DNA of 15,426 nt, taken from the NCBI GenBank assembly GCA_963822095.1, contig CAWGGS010000038.1, positions 1 to 15,426 on the forward strand. Direction: 5' to 3'. Below, piece after piece: positions 1 to 6,230 of this stretch. The translations under genes were made by a program, and so were the position numbers. How positions within the stretch are numbered: position 1 is the stretch's first letter; the number at the start of each line of letters is the position of its first letter. Under the pieces are notes generated by a model, which was given only the letters and a program-made list of their open reading frames with translations, did not search any database and was not told the origin of the DNA. The DNA comes from CAWGGS01 sp963822095. Lineage in GTDB: Bacteria > Desulfobacterota > Desulfobulbia > Desulfobulbales > Desulfocapsaceae.

Positions 1-416
1 AAGCTGAGATCGAACAGATGACCAGGGATGCTGAGGCGCATGCCGATGAAGATAAAAAGAAAAGGGAACTGGTTGAAACCCGTAACCAGGCCGATGCCCT
101 TGTTCATGCCACTGAGAAGAGTCTCAAAGACCTGAAGGATAAGGTCGATGCCGAGACCAAGGCCAACGTGGAAAAAGAGATTGCCAATGTGAAAGAAGTG
201 GTTAAGACAGATGACGTCGCTGCGATCAAGGCAGCCGTAGAGGCCTTGACCAATGCCTCCCATAAGCTTGCCGAGCTGATGTATGCTCAGGCTGCCAAAG
301 AGAACCCAGGCGGAGGTGACTCCGATGACCCGAGTGGCGGCGCTGGGACTGGAAAGCCCGGGAAAAAAGATGACGACGATGATGTTGTCGATGCCGATTT
401 CGAGGAAGTGAAGTAA
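1..416 (+). CDS. dnaK: Molecular chaperone DnaK (Hsp70), C-terminal fragment
   Basis: This is the 3' end of an open frame that enters from the left edge (reading frame begins at base 3, stop TAA at 414-416), about 137 residues. It covers the end of the substrate-binding domain and the helical lid. The charged helix with AEAHADEDKKKRELVETRNQ is the well-conserved DnaK lid segment, followed by helices containing DALVHATEKSLKDL. The tail is a Gly/Pro-rich linker ending in a run of five aspartates and DVVDADFEEVK, the usual EEVD-like acidic terminus of bacterial DnaK. DnaK is the cytoplasmic ATP-dependent chaperone working with DnaJ and GrpE. The ATPase domain and any grpE/dnaJ neighbours lie outside the window. 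The gene is closed by a strong terminator 43 bases downstream. Identification is sure; only the start is missing. Confidence 0.96.
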   Translation, partial: AEIEQMTRDAEAHADEDKKKRELVETRNQADALVHATEKSLKDLKDKVDAETKANVEKEIANVKEVVKTDDVAAIKAAVEALTNASHKLAELMYAQAAKENPGGGDSDDPSGGAGTGKPGKKDDDDDVVDADFEEVK

Positions 417-459
417 ACTCTTTCTTGCCTTGTAACGAGGCGATTGGTAAAAAACAGCT

Positions 460-499
460 GGGAGGGTGGAAAATGTGTTTTCCACCCTCCCTTTTTTTT
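460..499 (+). terminator. Strong rho-independent terminator of dnaK
   Basis: A perfect 14-bp stem (arms 460-473 and 478-491, arm sequence GGGAGGGTGGAAAA and its complement) encloses a TGTG tetraloop. It is followed at once by a run of T at 492-499. It sits 43 bases after the dnaK stop and before the trpS promoter, so it should end the dnaK transcript and insulate trpS. Confidence 0.95.
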
Positions 500-541
500 G
501 TGTTTTACGGTAAGGTGCTCCCCGAACAATGGGAACCTCTT

Positions 542-547
542 TATAAT
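542..547 (+). promoter_or_regulatory. Candidate -10 element for trpS
   Basis: A perfect TATAAT hexamer lies 27 bases before the trpS ATG, between the dnaK terminator and trpS. Position 17 bases upstream (519-524, TCCCCG) has no resemblance to TTGACA. If this is the promoter, it depends on an activator or on contacts other than a standard -35. The resulting leader would be only about 20 nt, and no clear Shine-Dalgarno precedes the ATG. Confidence 0.45.
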
Positions 548-574
548 CCAAAATCTTAACTCAACCTGTACGCG

Positions 575-1540
575 ATGAAAATATTATCTGGAATCCAACC
601 TTCAGGCCAGCTCCATATCGGTAATTACTTCGGCATGATGAAAACCATGATCAGCCATATGGAGAACTCGGAACTCTATGTCTTTATCGTCGACCTCCAT
701 GCCTTGACTTCGGTGCATGATCGCGAGCGGCTTTCCCGGGGGACATTGGAAGCGGCGGCCGATTTTCTGGCCCTGGGACTTAATCCCGACCGGTGTATCT
801 TCTGGGTCCAGTCCGATGTTCCCGAGGTCTGCGAACTGACCTGGGTCCTGTCGACGATTGCTCCGATGGGCCTCATCGAACGGTGCCATTCCTATAAGGA
901 CAAGGTTGCCAAAGGGATAGCGGCCAGTCACGGCCTCTTTTCCTATCCGGTCCTGATGGCTGCCGATATTCTTCTCTATCAGGCGGATCAGGTTCCCGTA
1001 GGCAAGGATCAGAAACAGCATCTAGAGGTTGCCCGAGACCTGGCCCAGAAGTTCAATCTTGAGTTCGGTGAGACCTTCGTGGTGCCTGAACCGGCCATCT
1101 CTCAGGAGACGGCCACCGTCCCTGGTCTTGACGGCCAGAAGATGTCCAAATCCTACGGCAATACCATCCCCATTTTTCTTGAAGGAAAACTGCTCAAGAA
1201 ACAGGTCATGGCCATCGAGACCGATGCCACTCCGGTTGAGGCACCCAAAAACCCGGACACCTGCAACCTGTATAATATATTCAAGCTCTTCGCCTCCCCT
1301 GAGCGTCTACAGGAGGTCCGAAACCTCTACCTGAACGGCGGAGCCGCCTATGGGTATATCAAACTCGAACTCCTTGAACTGATAACAGAGCAGTTTGCAG
1401 ATGCCCGCAGGAAAAAGGCGGAATTCCTGGCCGACCCCGGCTCTCTGAGAGACATCCTGCATAAGGGGGCGCTCAAGGCCAGGGAAAAGGCTGTCGTCAC
1501 CCTGGATCTGGTTCGAGATCGAGTGGGGTTGAAGTATTGA
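575..1540 (+). CDS. trpS: Tryptophanyl-tRNA synthetase
   Basis: Class I aminoacyl-tRNA synthetase that charges tRNA-Trp with tryptophan using ATP in the cytoplasm. The protein has 321 residues, close to the usual 320-340 for bacterial TrpS. The HIGH-type signature appears as QLHIGNYFG (His14 to Asn17) near the N-terminus. The KMSKS signature is intact at residues 189-193 (GQKMSKSYGN). The central VGKDQKQHLEVARDLAQKFN segment is also typical of the family. The ATG at 575 begins the canonical MKILSGIQPSG N-terminus, so the start is secure even though no good Shine-Dalgarno is visible. The gene is separated from dnaK by a terminator and from the next gene by about 200 bases with a hairpin, so it is probably transcribed alone. 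Confidence 0.97.
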   Translation: MKILSGIQPSGQLHIGNYFGMMKTMISHMENSELYVFIVDLHALTSVHDRERLSRGTLEAAADFLALGLNPDRCIFWVQSDVPEVCELTWVLSTIAPMGLIERCHSYKDKVAKGIAASHGLFSYPVLMAADILLYQADQVPVGKDQKQHLEVARDLAQKFNLEFGETFVVPEPAISQETATVPGLDGQKMSKSYGNTIPIFLEGKLLKKQVMAIETDATPVEAPKNPDTCNLYNIFKLFASPERLQEVRNLYLNGGAAYGYIKLELLELITEQFADARRKKAEFLADPGSLRDILHKGALKAREKAVVTLDLVRDRVGLKY

Positions 1541-1560
1541 TTTTAGGTAAACGTCCACCT

Positions 1561-1589
1561 GCACTCCAGCCTGGTACAAGCTGGAGTGC
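1561..1589 (+). terminator. Hairpin after trpS, possible terminator
   Basis: A perfect 10-bp inverted repeat (GCACTCCAGC at 1561-1570 and its complement at 1580-1589) with a 9-nt loop lies 20 bases after the trpS stop. The bases that follow are T-poor apart from a short TTTT at 1601-1604, so it is not a classic intrinsic terminator. It could be a weak or rho-assisted terminator or a 3'-end stabiliser. Confidence 0.45.
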
Positions 1590-1683
1590 CGATATATGTG
1601 TTTTCACAACTGGTATTTCGGAGCGGTGAAGGTTCTTTTGTGGATTGGTTGCTCAGCCCTTTTTGGGGGAGGCTTGCCGTTGT

Positions 1684-1713
1684 TGATTTTACTTGCTATT
1701 GGGAAATAGATTT
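1684..1713 (+). promoter_or_regulatory. Possible promoter of the HD-domain gene
   Basis: TTGATT (1684-1689) and TAGATT (1708-1713) are spaced 18 bases apart, each matching 4 of 6 consensus positions. The predicted start near 1720 would give a leader of about 30 nt to the ATG at 1750. The match is modest and comes from an AT-rich stretch, so it is tentative. Confidence 0.3.
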
Positions 1714-1749
1714 TTGAGCGGTACGTTTTTCTAGACGATGGAGGTTGCA

Positions 1750-2316
1750 ATGTCCTATGGAATAACCCGTGAAAGAGCCCTGGAGTTGGTACATGGCCAT
1801 ATCCAAAACCAAAACCTGATAAAACACTGTCTGGCTGCAGAGGCCGTACTGCGGGCCATGGCCGTACAGTTAAACCAGGACGCGGAAAAGTGGGGACTGG
1901 CCGGACTCTTACATGATATTGATGCCGAGAGTCATGCAGATCTCGCCGTCCATACCAAAGAAACGGCGCGGATTTTGTCTGAAGAAGGGGTCGATCCCGA
2001 CATTATTGAGGCAATCCGTCTGCATAACCAAGAGGCCCATCCCGGCGAGGAGCGAACCACAGATTTTCAGCATGCCCTGGCAGCGGGAGAGACCATCACC
2101 GGTTTGGTGATCGCGACCGCCCTGGTCCAGCCAGACAAAAAGCTGGCCTCGGTCAAGGCGAAATCCGTGAAGAAACGAATGAAGGAAAAGGCCTTCGCCC
2201 GGGGGGCCAATAGAGAGATTATTCTGGAGTGCGAGCAGGTGGGTATCCCGATTGCCGACTTTTGTGCGTTGGCCGTTTTGGCCATGCAGGAGATAGCCGG
2301 AGACCTCGGGCTTTAA
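1750..2316 (+). CDS. HD-domain (HDIG-type) metal-dependent phosphohydrolase
   Basis: The protein has 188 residues from this start. An ATG in the same frame lies 12 bases upstream at 1738, but its last base begins a GGAGG (1740-1744) that sits 5 bases before the ATG at 1750. That makes 1750 the better start. The fold is an all-helical HD domain: His26 (IKHCLAAE), the His55-Asp56 doublet (GLLHDID) and His92 (RLHNQE) match the expected metal ligands. The final ligand, usually an Asp just before a (L/I)TGL motif, appears to be Glu114 (AAGETITGL). Relatives are small stand-alone HD proteins of unknown substrate in anaerobes, presumed to cleave phosphomonoesters or phosphodiesters of nucleotides. 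It is cytoplasmic, with no signal peptide or membrane segment. It lies convergent to the prolyl isomerase gene and shares no operon with it. Family assignment is sure; the substrate is unknown. Confidence 0.85.
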   Translation: MSYGITRERALELVHGHIQNQNLIKHCLAAEAVLRAMAVQLNQDAEKWGLAGLLHDIDAESHADLAVHTKETARILSEEGVDPDIIEAIRLHNQEAHPGEERTTDFQHALAAGETITGLVIATALVQPDKKLASVKAKSVKKRMKEKAFARGANREIILECEQVGIPIADFCALAVLAMQEIAGDLGL

Positions 2317-2328
2317 ATCTTGAGACGA

Positions 2329-2350
2329 AGGGCGGAGCTTTGTCCGCCCT
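2329..2350. terminator. Hairpin between convergent genes, likely bidirectional terminator
   Basis: An 8-bp perfect stem (AGGGCGGA at 2329-2336 with TCCGCCCT at 2343-2350) with a 6-nt loop sits 12 bases after the HD-gene stop and 48 bases beyond the stop of the opposing isomerase gene. A second short inverted repeat, GACAGG/CCTGTC at 2368-2386, follows. Neither has a convincing T tract, so termination is inferred from position and structure. Confidence 0.5.
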
Positions 2351-2398
2351 CGTATGGGTCCATTAGCGACAGGATGTAAACCTGTCACCCAAACGCAA

Positions 2399-3430
2399 TC
2401 AGAAGTCTACAAGTTCCACATCGAAGATCATGGTTGCATTGGGAGGAATCGGACCGCGACCGCCAGGACCGTAGCCCAGGTCCGACGGAATGATCAAGGT
2501 TCGTTTCTCCCCGCGCTTCATGGACAAGAAGGCCTCGTCCCACCCCTTGATGACCCGTCCGGCCCCGACCGGAAATTCAATGGGCTGGCCTCGGTCATAG
2601 GAGGAGTCGAACTTCATTCCGTCCAGGAGCTTTCCGGTGTAATGGGCTTTAACCGTCGTTCCTTTGGTTGGGGTTTCATCACCGGCGCCCTCCTGAACGA
2701 CAACGTATTTTAGACCGGACGGCGTGGTGACGGCATCCGGCCACTGTTTTTTTATCTGGTTTTCGGCCTCTTCCACTGCTTCTTTCTCTTTGGCCCGTGC
2801 CCTCTCGTCAATGGAGGCAAGCAGGGCATCGAAGGCTGCCTGGTCACTCTTAAAGGCCTTGGCCTCGGCTCCGACCCGGATGATCTCTTCGGAAATAATC
2901 TTGTCGCCTTGTTTAATGTTGTCGACCACATCCTGACCGCTGACCACATGACCGAAGACCGTATGTTTGCCGTCTAGCCAGGGAGTGGCGACATGGGTTA
3001 TGAAAAATTGGCTGCCGTTGGTTCCGGGTCCTGCGTTGGCCATGGAGAGAATTCCGGGGCCGGTATGTTTAAGGGTCGGGTCTATCTCATCGGGGAAGGT
3101 GTAGCCTGGGCCGCCGGTGCCGGTTCCCAGCGGACAGCCGCCCTGGATCATGAAATCCGGTATAACCCTATGAAAGGTCAGACCGTCATAGAATTTTTGG
3201 CCCTGGGTTCCTGCGCCACCGCCGAGATCCTTGGTCCCTTCCGCCAAACCGATGAAGTTTGCGACGGTGAGGGGGGTCTTTTTATACTCGAGTGAGCAGA
3301 GGATGTCTCCTTTATCTGTTGTAATCTTTGCATATATGCCATCATGAAGCTTTTGTTCAGCCATGCCTGTTTCTCCAAATATGAGTGATAGTAAGAATGC
3401 GACAATCAAAAGGTGTATGAACCGTTGCAT
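2399..3430 (-). CDS. Exported dual peptidyl-prolyl isomerase: cyclophilin-FKBP fusion
   Basis: A 343-residue protein from the ATG at 3430, which is directly preceded by GGAGGAGGT. A longer frame to 3502 exists but would overlap the promoter. Residues 1-24 form a signal peptide (hydrophobic core LLIVAFLLSLIF, cleavage after GMA), so the enzyme should act in the periplasm. Residues about 30-185 are a cyclophilin domain with catalytic Arg88 in FHRVIPDFMIQGG and the binding-pocket Trp151 in PWLDGKHTVFG. Residues about 195-232 are a charged helical linker. Residues about 235-343 are an FKBP domain with the pocket residues Tyr264, Asp275, Val293-Ile294, Trp297 and Tyr320. Both domains appear catalytically complete. 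Each catalyses cis-trans isomerisation of X-Pro bonds, so the fusion is presumably an envelope folding factor. Dual-family immunophilins are known but uncommon. It has its own promoter and is divergent from waaA. Confidence 0.93.
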   Translation of the reverse strand: MQRFIHLLIVAFLLSLIFGETGMAEQKLHDGIYAKITTDKGDILCSLEYKKTPLTVANFIGLAEGTKDLGGGAGTQGQKFYDGLTFHRVIPDFMIQGGCPLGTGTGGPGYTFPDEIDPTLKHTGPGILSMANAGPGTNGSQFFITHVATPWLDGKHTVFGHVVSGQDVVDNIKQGDKIISEEIIRVGAEAKAFKSDQAAFDALLASIDERARAKEKEAVEEAENQIKKQWPDAVTTPSGLKYVVVQEGAGDETPTKGTTVKAHYTGKLLDGMKFDSSYDRGQPIEFPVGAGRVIKGWDEAFLSMKRGEKRTLIIPSDLGYGPGGRGPIPPNATMIFDVELVDF

Positions 3431-3472
3431 AGTACCTCCTCCACCAAAAGGAATAGAGCCGCAAAAAAACAA

Positions 3473-3502
3473 TTGATACCCCAATGACGACCACCTTGTC
3501 AA
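3473..3502 (-). promoter_or_regulatory. Sigma-70-type promoter of the cyclophilin-FKBP gene
   Basis: On the minus strand a perfect TTGACA (plus positions 3497-3502) and TATCAA (3473-3478, 4 of 6 to consensus) are 18 bases apart. Transcription should begin near 3466, giving a leader of about 35 nt that contains the GGAGGAGGT ribosome-binding site at 3433-3441. This supports the ATG at 3430 as the true start. Confidence 0.65.
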
Positions 3503-3576
3503 CCCACAATGGGACGCAAATATGAGGACGCTGCCATAGAGACCGTGAACGAAGCGGGACTTGCGGAGTTTTCATA

Positions 3577-3605
3577 TTGACGATGGGAAATTAAAGGGGT
3601 TTATT
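3577..3605 (+). promoter_or_regulatory. Candidate promoter of waaA
   Basis: TTGACG (3577-3582, 5 of 6) and TTTATT (3600-3605, 4 of 6) are spaced exactly 17 bases. The predicted start near 3612 gives a leader of about 80-90 nt to waaA. Together with the minus-strand promoter it forms a normal divergent intergenic region (3431-3693); I see no gene in that region. Confidence 0.5.
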
Positions 3606-3693
3606 AGGGCTTCGCGGCAGGAGGAGGAAACCAAAGAGCCGTGTTAGGGAGTTCGGCGGAAGAGCCACACCTTCAAAACCTCTTATCCCTGGA

Positions 3694-5001
3694 GTGCAGA
3701 GCTTGTACTTTGTCTATCAAATAGTAGTTGGATTGCTTTTTTATCTGAGCTTTCCTATCCTGTTTCTGTATGTGTTGGTTACAGGAAAACACAGAAAAGG
3801 ACTTGGCGAGCGATTAGGAATTATGAAAAGCTTCCCAAGCAAGGCCCGGGATGAAGTGCGGATATGGGTGCATGCAGCATCGGTCGGCGAGGTCAGGGCG
3901 GCAGGGGCGATTATTATCGCCCTGAGGGAGCGATTACCCAAGGCACGGTTTTTCCTGTCGACCATGACCATCCAGGGAAAAAGGGTAGCCGCCAAGAAGT
4001 TACCGCCGGAGGTGATCTGTTTTCTGGCACCTCTTGATGTACCGTTGGTGGTAGATCGGGTCCTTGCTGTCGTGAATCCCGACCTCTATGTCTGTATAGA
4101 GACCGAGATTTGGCCGCTTTTGATCCATAAGATTGCTGCCCGTGGTGCGAAAGCGGTTTTGGTAAACGGGCGCATGTCTGAAAAATCATTTAGTAATTAT
4201 CAAAAAATACGGCGACTTATAACGAGTGTCCTTGGACAGTTTCAACACATAGCCGTGATCACCGAGTCCGACTACGACAGGTATTTGGCCATGGGTGCCG
4301 CAGAAGAGGCACTCAGTGTTGAGGGAAATGTCAAATACGATCTCCGTGTGCCCGAGGATGCGGACACAGTGAGACAGCATTATCGATCACTCTTGCAGTT
4401 GACCGAGGAAACCGAGGTGCTGATCGCCGGTTCCACCCATACCGGTGAAGAAGAACTGTTGCTCCCCCTGTACCGCCGGTTTGCAGCCGAAAAGGATTTT
4501 TTGTGGATCCTGGCCCCCAGACACCTGCAACGGGTATGGCAGATTGAAGCAATGTTTGGCCGGGAGCAAATTGCCGTCGACAAATTCAGCAATTTGCTCG
4601 AAGGCGCAACAAGACAACACGGGGTGGTTATAATTGACACACTGGGTGATCTTGCCGGATTGTACGCGGTTGCCGATTTCGTGTTCTGCGGCGGAAGTCT
4701 GGTCGATAGGGGTGGTCATAACGTGATGGAAGCCGCCATCTGGGGAAAACCTGTCTTTTTCGGGCCGAGCATGGGAGATTTTCGTGATGCCGCCGAACTG
4801 CTTGAATCCGCTGGAAGCGGTTTTGGGGTGACCGGAGCCGATGAGCTGGAAGAGAAGATCCGGTTTTTCAGGAACGACCCGGCAGCATATGAGAATGCCT
4901 GTCAAAAAGCTGCTGATATTGCAGGAAAACAGACCGGTGCTGCCGGGCGTTTACAAAAAATAATTCTCCAGTGCCTGATACCTGAGAAACATGCTAACTG
5001 A
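3694..5001 (+). CDS. waaA: 3-deoxy-D-manno-octulosonic acid (Kdo) transferase
   Basis: Inner-membrane-associated GT-B glycosyltransferase that transfers Kdo from CMP-Kdo to the lipid A precursor, an essential step of LPS core synthesis. It has 435 residues, near the usual 420-435. An N-terminal hydrophobic anchor (about residues 8-30) is followed by WVHAASVGEV, where Glu66 matches the catalytic base of the family. Further family motifs are ETEIWP (136-141), GSTHTGEEE (246-254), APRHLQR (274-280) and GGSLVDRGGHNVMEAA (333-348), the CMP-Kdo-binding region. The start is uncertain. GTG at 3694 is the longest form, but the GGAG at 3691-3694 overlaps it and would serve better for a TTG at 3703, three codons in. 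Either choice leaves the anchor intact. It shows that the host makes LPS. The next gene follows 47 bases later in the same direction, probably in one transcript. Confidence 0.95.
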   Translation: MQSLYFVYQIVVGLLFYLSFPILFLYVLVTGKHRKGLGERLGIMKSFPSKARDEVRIWVHAASVGEVRAAGAIIIALRERLPKARFFLSTMTIQGKRVAAKKLPPEVICFLAPLDVPLVVDRVLAVVNPDLYVCIETEIWPLLIHKIAARGAKAVLVNGRMSEKSFSNYQKIRRLITSVLGQFQHIAVITESDYDRYLAMGAAEEALSVEGNVKYDLRVPEDADTVRQHYRSLLQLTEETEVLIAGSTHTGEEELLLPLYRRFAAEKDFLWILAPRHLQRVWQIEAMFGREQIAVDKFSNLLEGATRQHGVVIIDTLGDLAGLYAVADFVFCGGSLVDRGGHNVMEAAIWGKPVFFGPSMGDFRDAAELLESAGSGFGVTGADELEEKIRFFRNDPAAYENACQKAADIAGKQTGAAGRLQKIILQCLIPEKHAN

Positions 5002-5048
5002 CAAAAAGCAGTATGCTTAATCACCGAGAAGACCTTATAGGGGGACAT

Positions 5049-5891
5049 ATGGGAACTACATTTTATATCGTTTACATTTCACCCAACGGCTCAACGGCCA
5101 AAATTGCCAAAGAGCTGTCCCAGTGTTTGACCGGGGGCGGGGCATCGGTTCATGTTGCCGATCTGTCGGTCGACGGTGCCGGTGGCCAATTGATAGAGAA
5201 GATCGCTGAGGATAAAAATGCCTGTCTGTGTATCGGCTCTCCCGTTTACCGGGATCTGGCCGTACCGCCGGTGATGGCCTTTATCGAGGAGATACCTCAG
5301 CACAGCAACCTTTGGGCAGTCCCCTTTGTGACCTATGGCAGGGCCTGCAGTGGCGTGGCCCTCTGGCAGATGGCAAAGGCCTTGGAGGATAAGGGAATCC
5401 GGATTGCTGCAGCAGCCAAGGTTGTGGCTCTGCATGCCATGATGTGGCAATCCGATGATCCGGTGGGCAAAGGCCGTCCCGATGCCGATGACCTGAAACA
5501 GGTTGATATGCTGGCGATAAAGCTGTTGGAGCGGTTTCGAGAAGCAGCACCTGCACCCTTGTCTTCGGACTCCCTTGATTATCAGCCGGAAAAACTGGCT
5601 CAAGATTTCAAGAAAAAAATGGCTGGTCCGTGGATGGTAGTCCCGAAGACCGTGGATGCAGAGGCCTGTACGGAATGTGGTATCTGCGTGGAGAATTGTC
5701 CTGTATCTGCCATTACATTGAATCCGCTGCCTGTATTCACAACGAGCTGTTTCGATTGCTTCAACTGTATCCGTCTCTGTCCGGAGGATGCCTTGAGCCC
5801 TCCTATGGCCATGGGCAAAATTGAGGCAATGATTCGGGATCGGGTCTCAACCATCAATGAACAGCCTTTGACCCGGATATTCCTCCCCTGA
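5049..5891 (+). CDS. Flavodoxin / 2x[4Fe-4S] ferredoxin fusion (EFR1-type electron carrier)
   Basis: A 280-residue cytoplasmic redox protein. The first 170 residues are a flavodoxin fold, with the FMN phosphate loop near SPNGSTAK (11-18) and a second flavin-contact segment near SPVYRDLAVPP (64-74). Residues about 200-250 hold two complete [4Fe-4S] motifs, CTECGICVENCP (Cys207, 210, 213, 217) and CFDCFNCIRLCP (Cys234, 237, 240, 244). The family (EFR1 ferrodoxins) is common in strict anaerobes, and its physiological partner is usually unknown. It presumably passes electrons between FMN and the clusters. An in-frame ATG at 5013 exists, but the ATG at 5049 has a GGGGG at 5041-5045 just upstream and begins at the beta-strand TFYIVY, so it is preferred. 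It lies 47 bases after waaA and is probably co-transcribed, although no functional link to LPS is apparent. Confidence 0.9.
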   Translation: MGTTFYIVYISPNGSTAKIAKELSQCLTGGGASVHVADLSVDGAGGQLIEKIAEDKNACLCIGSPVYRDLAVPPVMAFIEEIPQHSNLWAVPFVTYGRACSGVALWQMAKALEDKGIRIAAAAKVVALHAMMWQSDDPVGKGRPDADDLKQVDMLAIKLLERFREAAPAPLSSDSLDYQPEKLAQDFKKKMAGPWMVVPKTVDAEACTECGICVENCPVSAITLNPLPVFTTSCFDCFNCIRLCPEDALSPPMAMGKIEAMIRDRVSTINEQPLTRIFLP

Positions 5892-6230
5892 TTGGCAGGC
5901 TTTTGCCCGGTGTCCTTCCCTCGGTCGGCGCTGGAACGGTCCAAACGAGACCGGCAGGAAAATTTCCAGGAGCAATTTCCAGGAAAATGCCTATTTTCCT
6001 TTTTATATAAACGTCTCCCTGGAGCAGTGGCCTTGCCAGGTCGGAGTATGAGCTTTTATCTCTCTTGGAGAAGGCCGGTCTTGACCCGCCCATGCCCGCT
6101 TGATACTTAGGCCTGTCCCATGGGGTTTCCACTGGGGCGAAATCGAACCTGCATGGTTGGATGAAGCCAAAATCTCATGCGAGACCTCCGTTTTCCAGGG
6201 CCGCAATCTCTTCCACGATGGAGGATCAAT
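5892..6230 (+). other. 339 bp gap before the sulfite-oxidase homologue
   Basis: No convincing gene is seen here. The gap contains a tandem 11-base repeat (AATTTCCAGGA at 5961-5971 and 5974-5984) and the terminator-like hairpin at 5981-6004. It also has a weak promoter-like pair for the downstream gene (TTGACC at 6081-6086 with GATACT at 6102-6107, spacing 15) and the GGAGG at 6219-6223 that serves the next gene. A short frame at 5892-6110 has no recognisable protein features. Confidence 0.5.
5981..6004 (+). terminator. AT-rich intrinsic terminator after the flavodoxin-ferredoxin gene
   Basis: An 8-bp perfect stem (AGGAAAAT at 5981-5988, ATTTTCCT at 5993-6000) with a GCCT loop runs directly into TTTT at 6001-6004. 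It is about 90 bases after the stop of the flavodoxin-ferredoxin gene. The stem is weak in G/C, so termination may be partial. Confidence 0.5.

Noticed and set aside
3431..3502. A 24-residue N-terminal extension of the cyclophilin-FKBP protein
   Set aside because: It would run into the -10/-35 pair at 3473-3502, while the ATG at 3430 has a strong ribosome-binding site and yields a standard signal peptide.
4387..4905. A 172-codon minus-strand frame within waaA
   Set aside because: It is a shadow of the waaA coding sequence, with no domain signature.
5892..6110. A 72-codon frame in the gap before the molybdoenzyme gene
   Set aside because: It opens with TTG one base after the previous stop, crosses the terminator-like hairpin, has no ribosome-binding site and has no recognisable sequence features.
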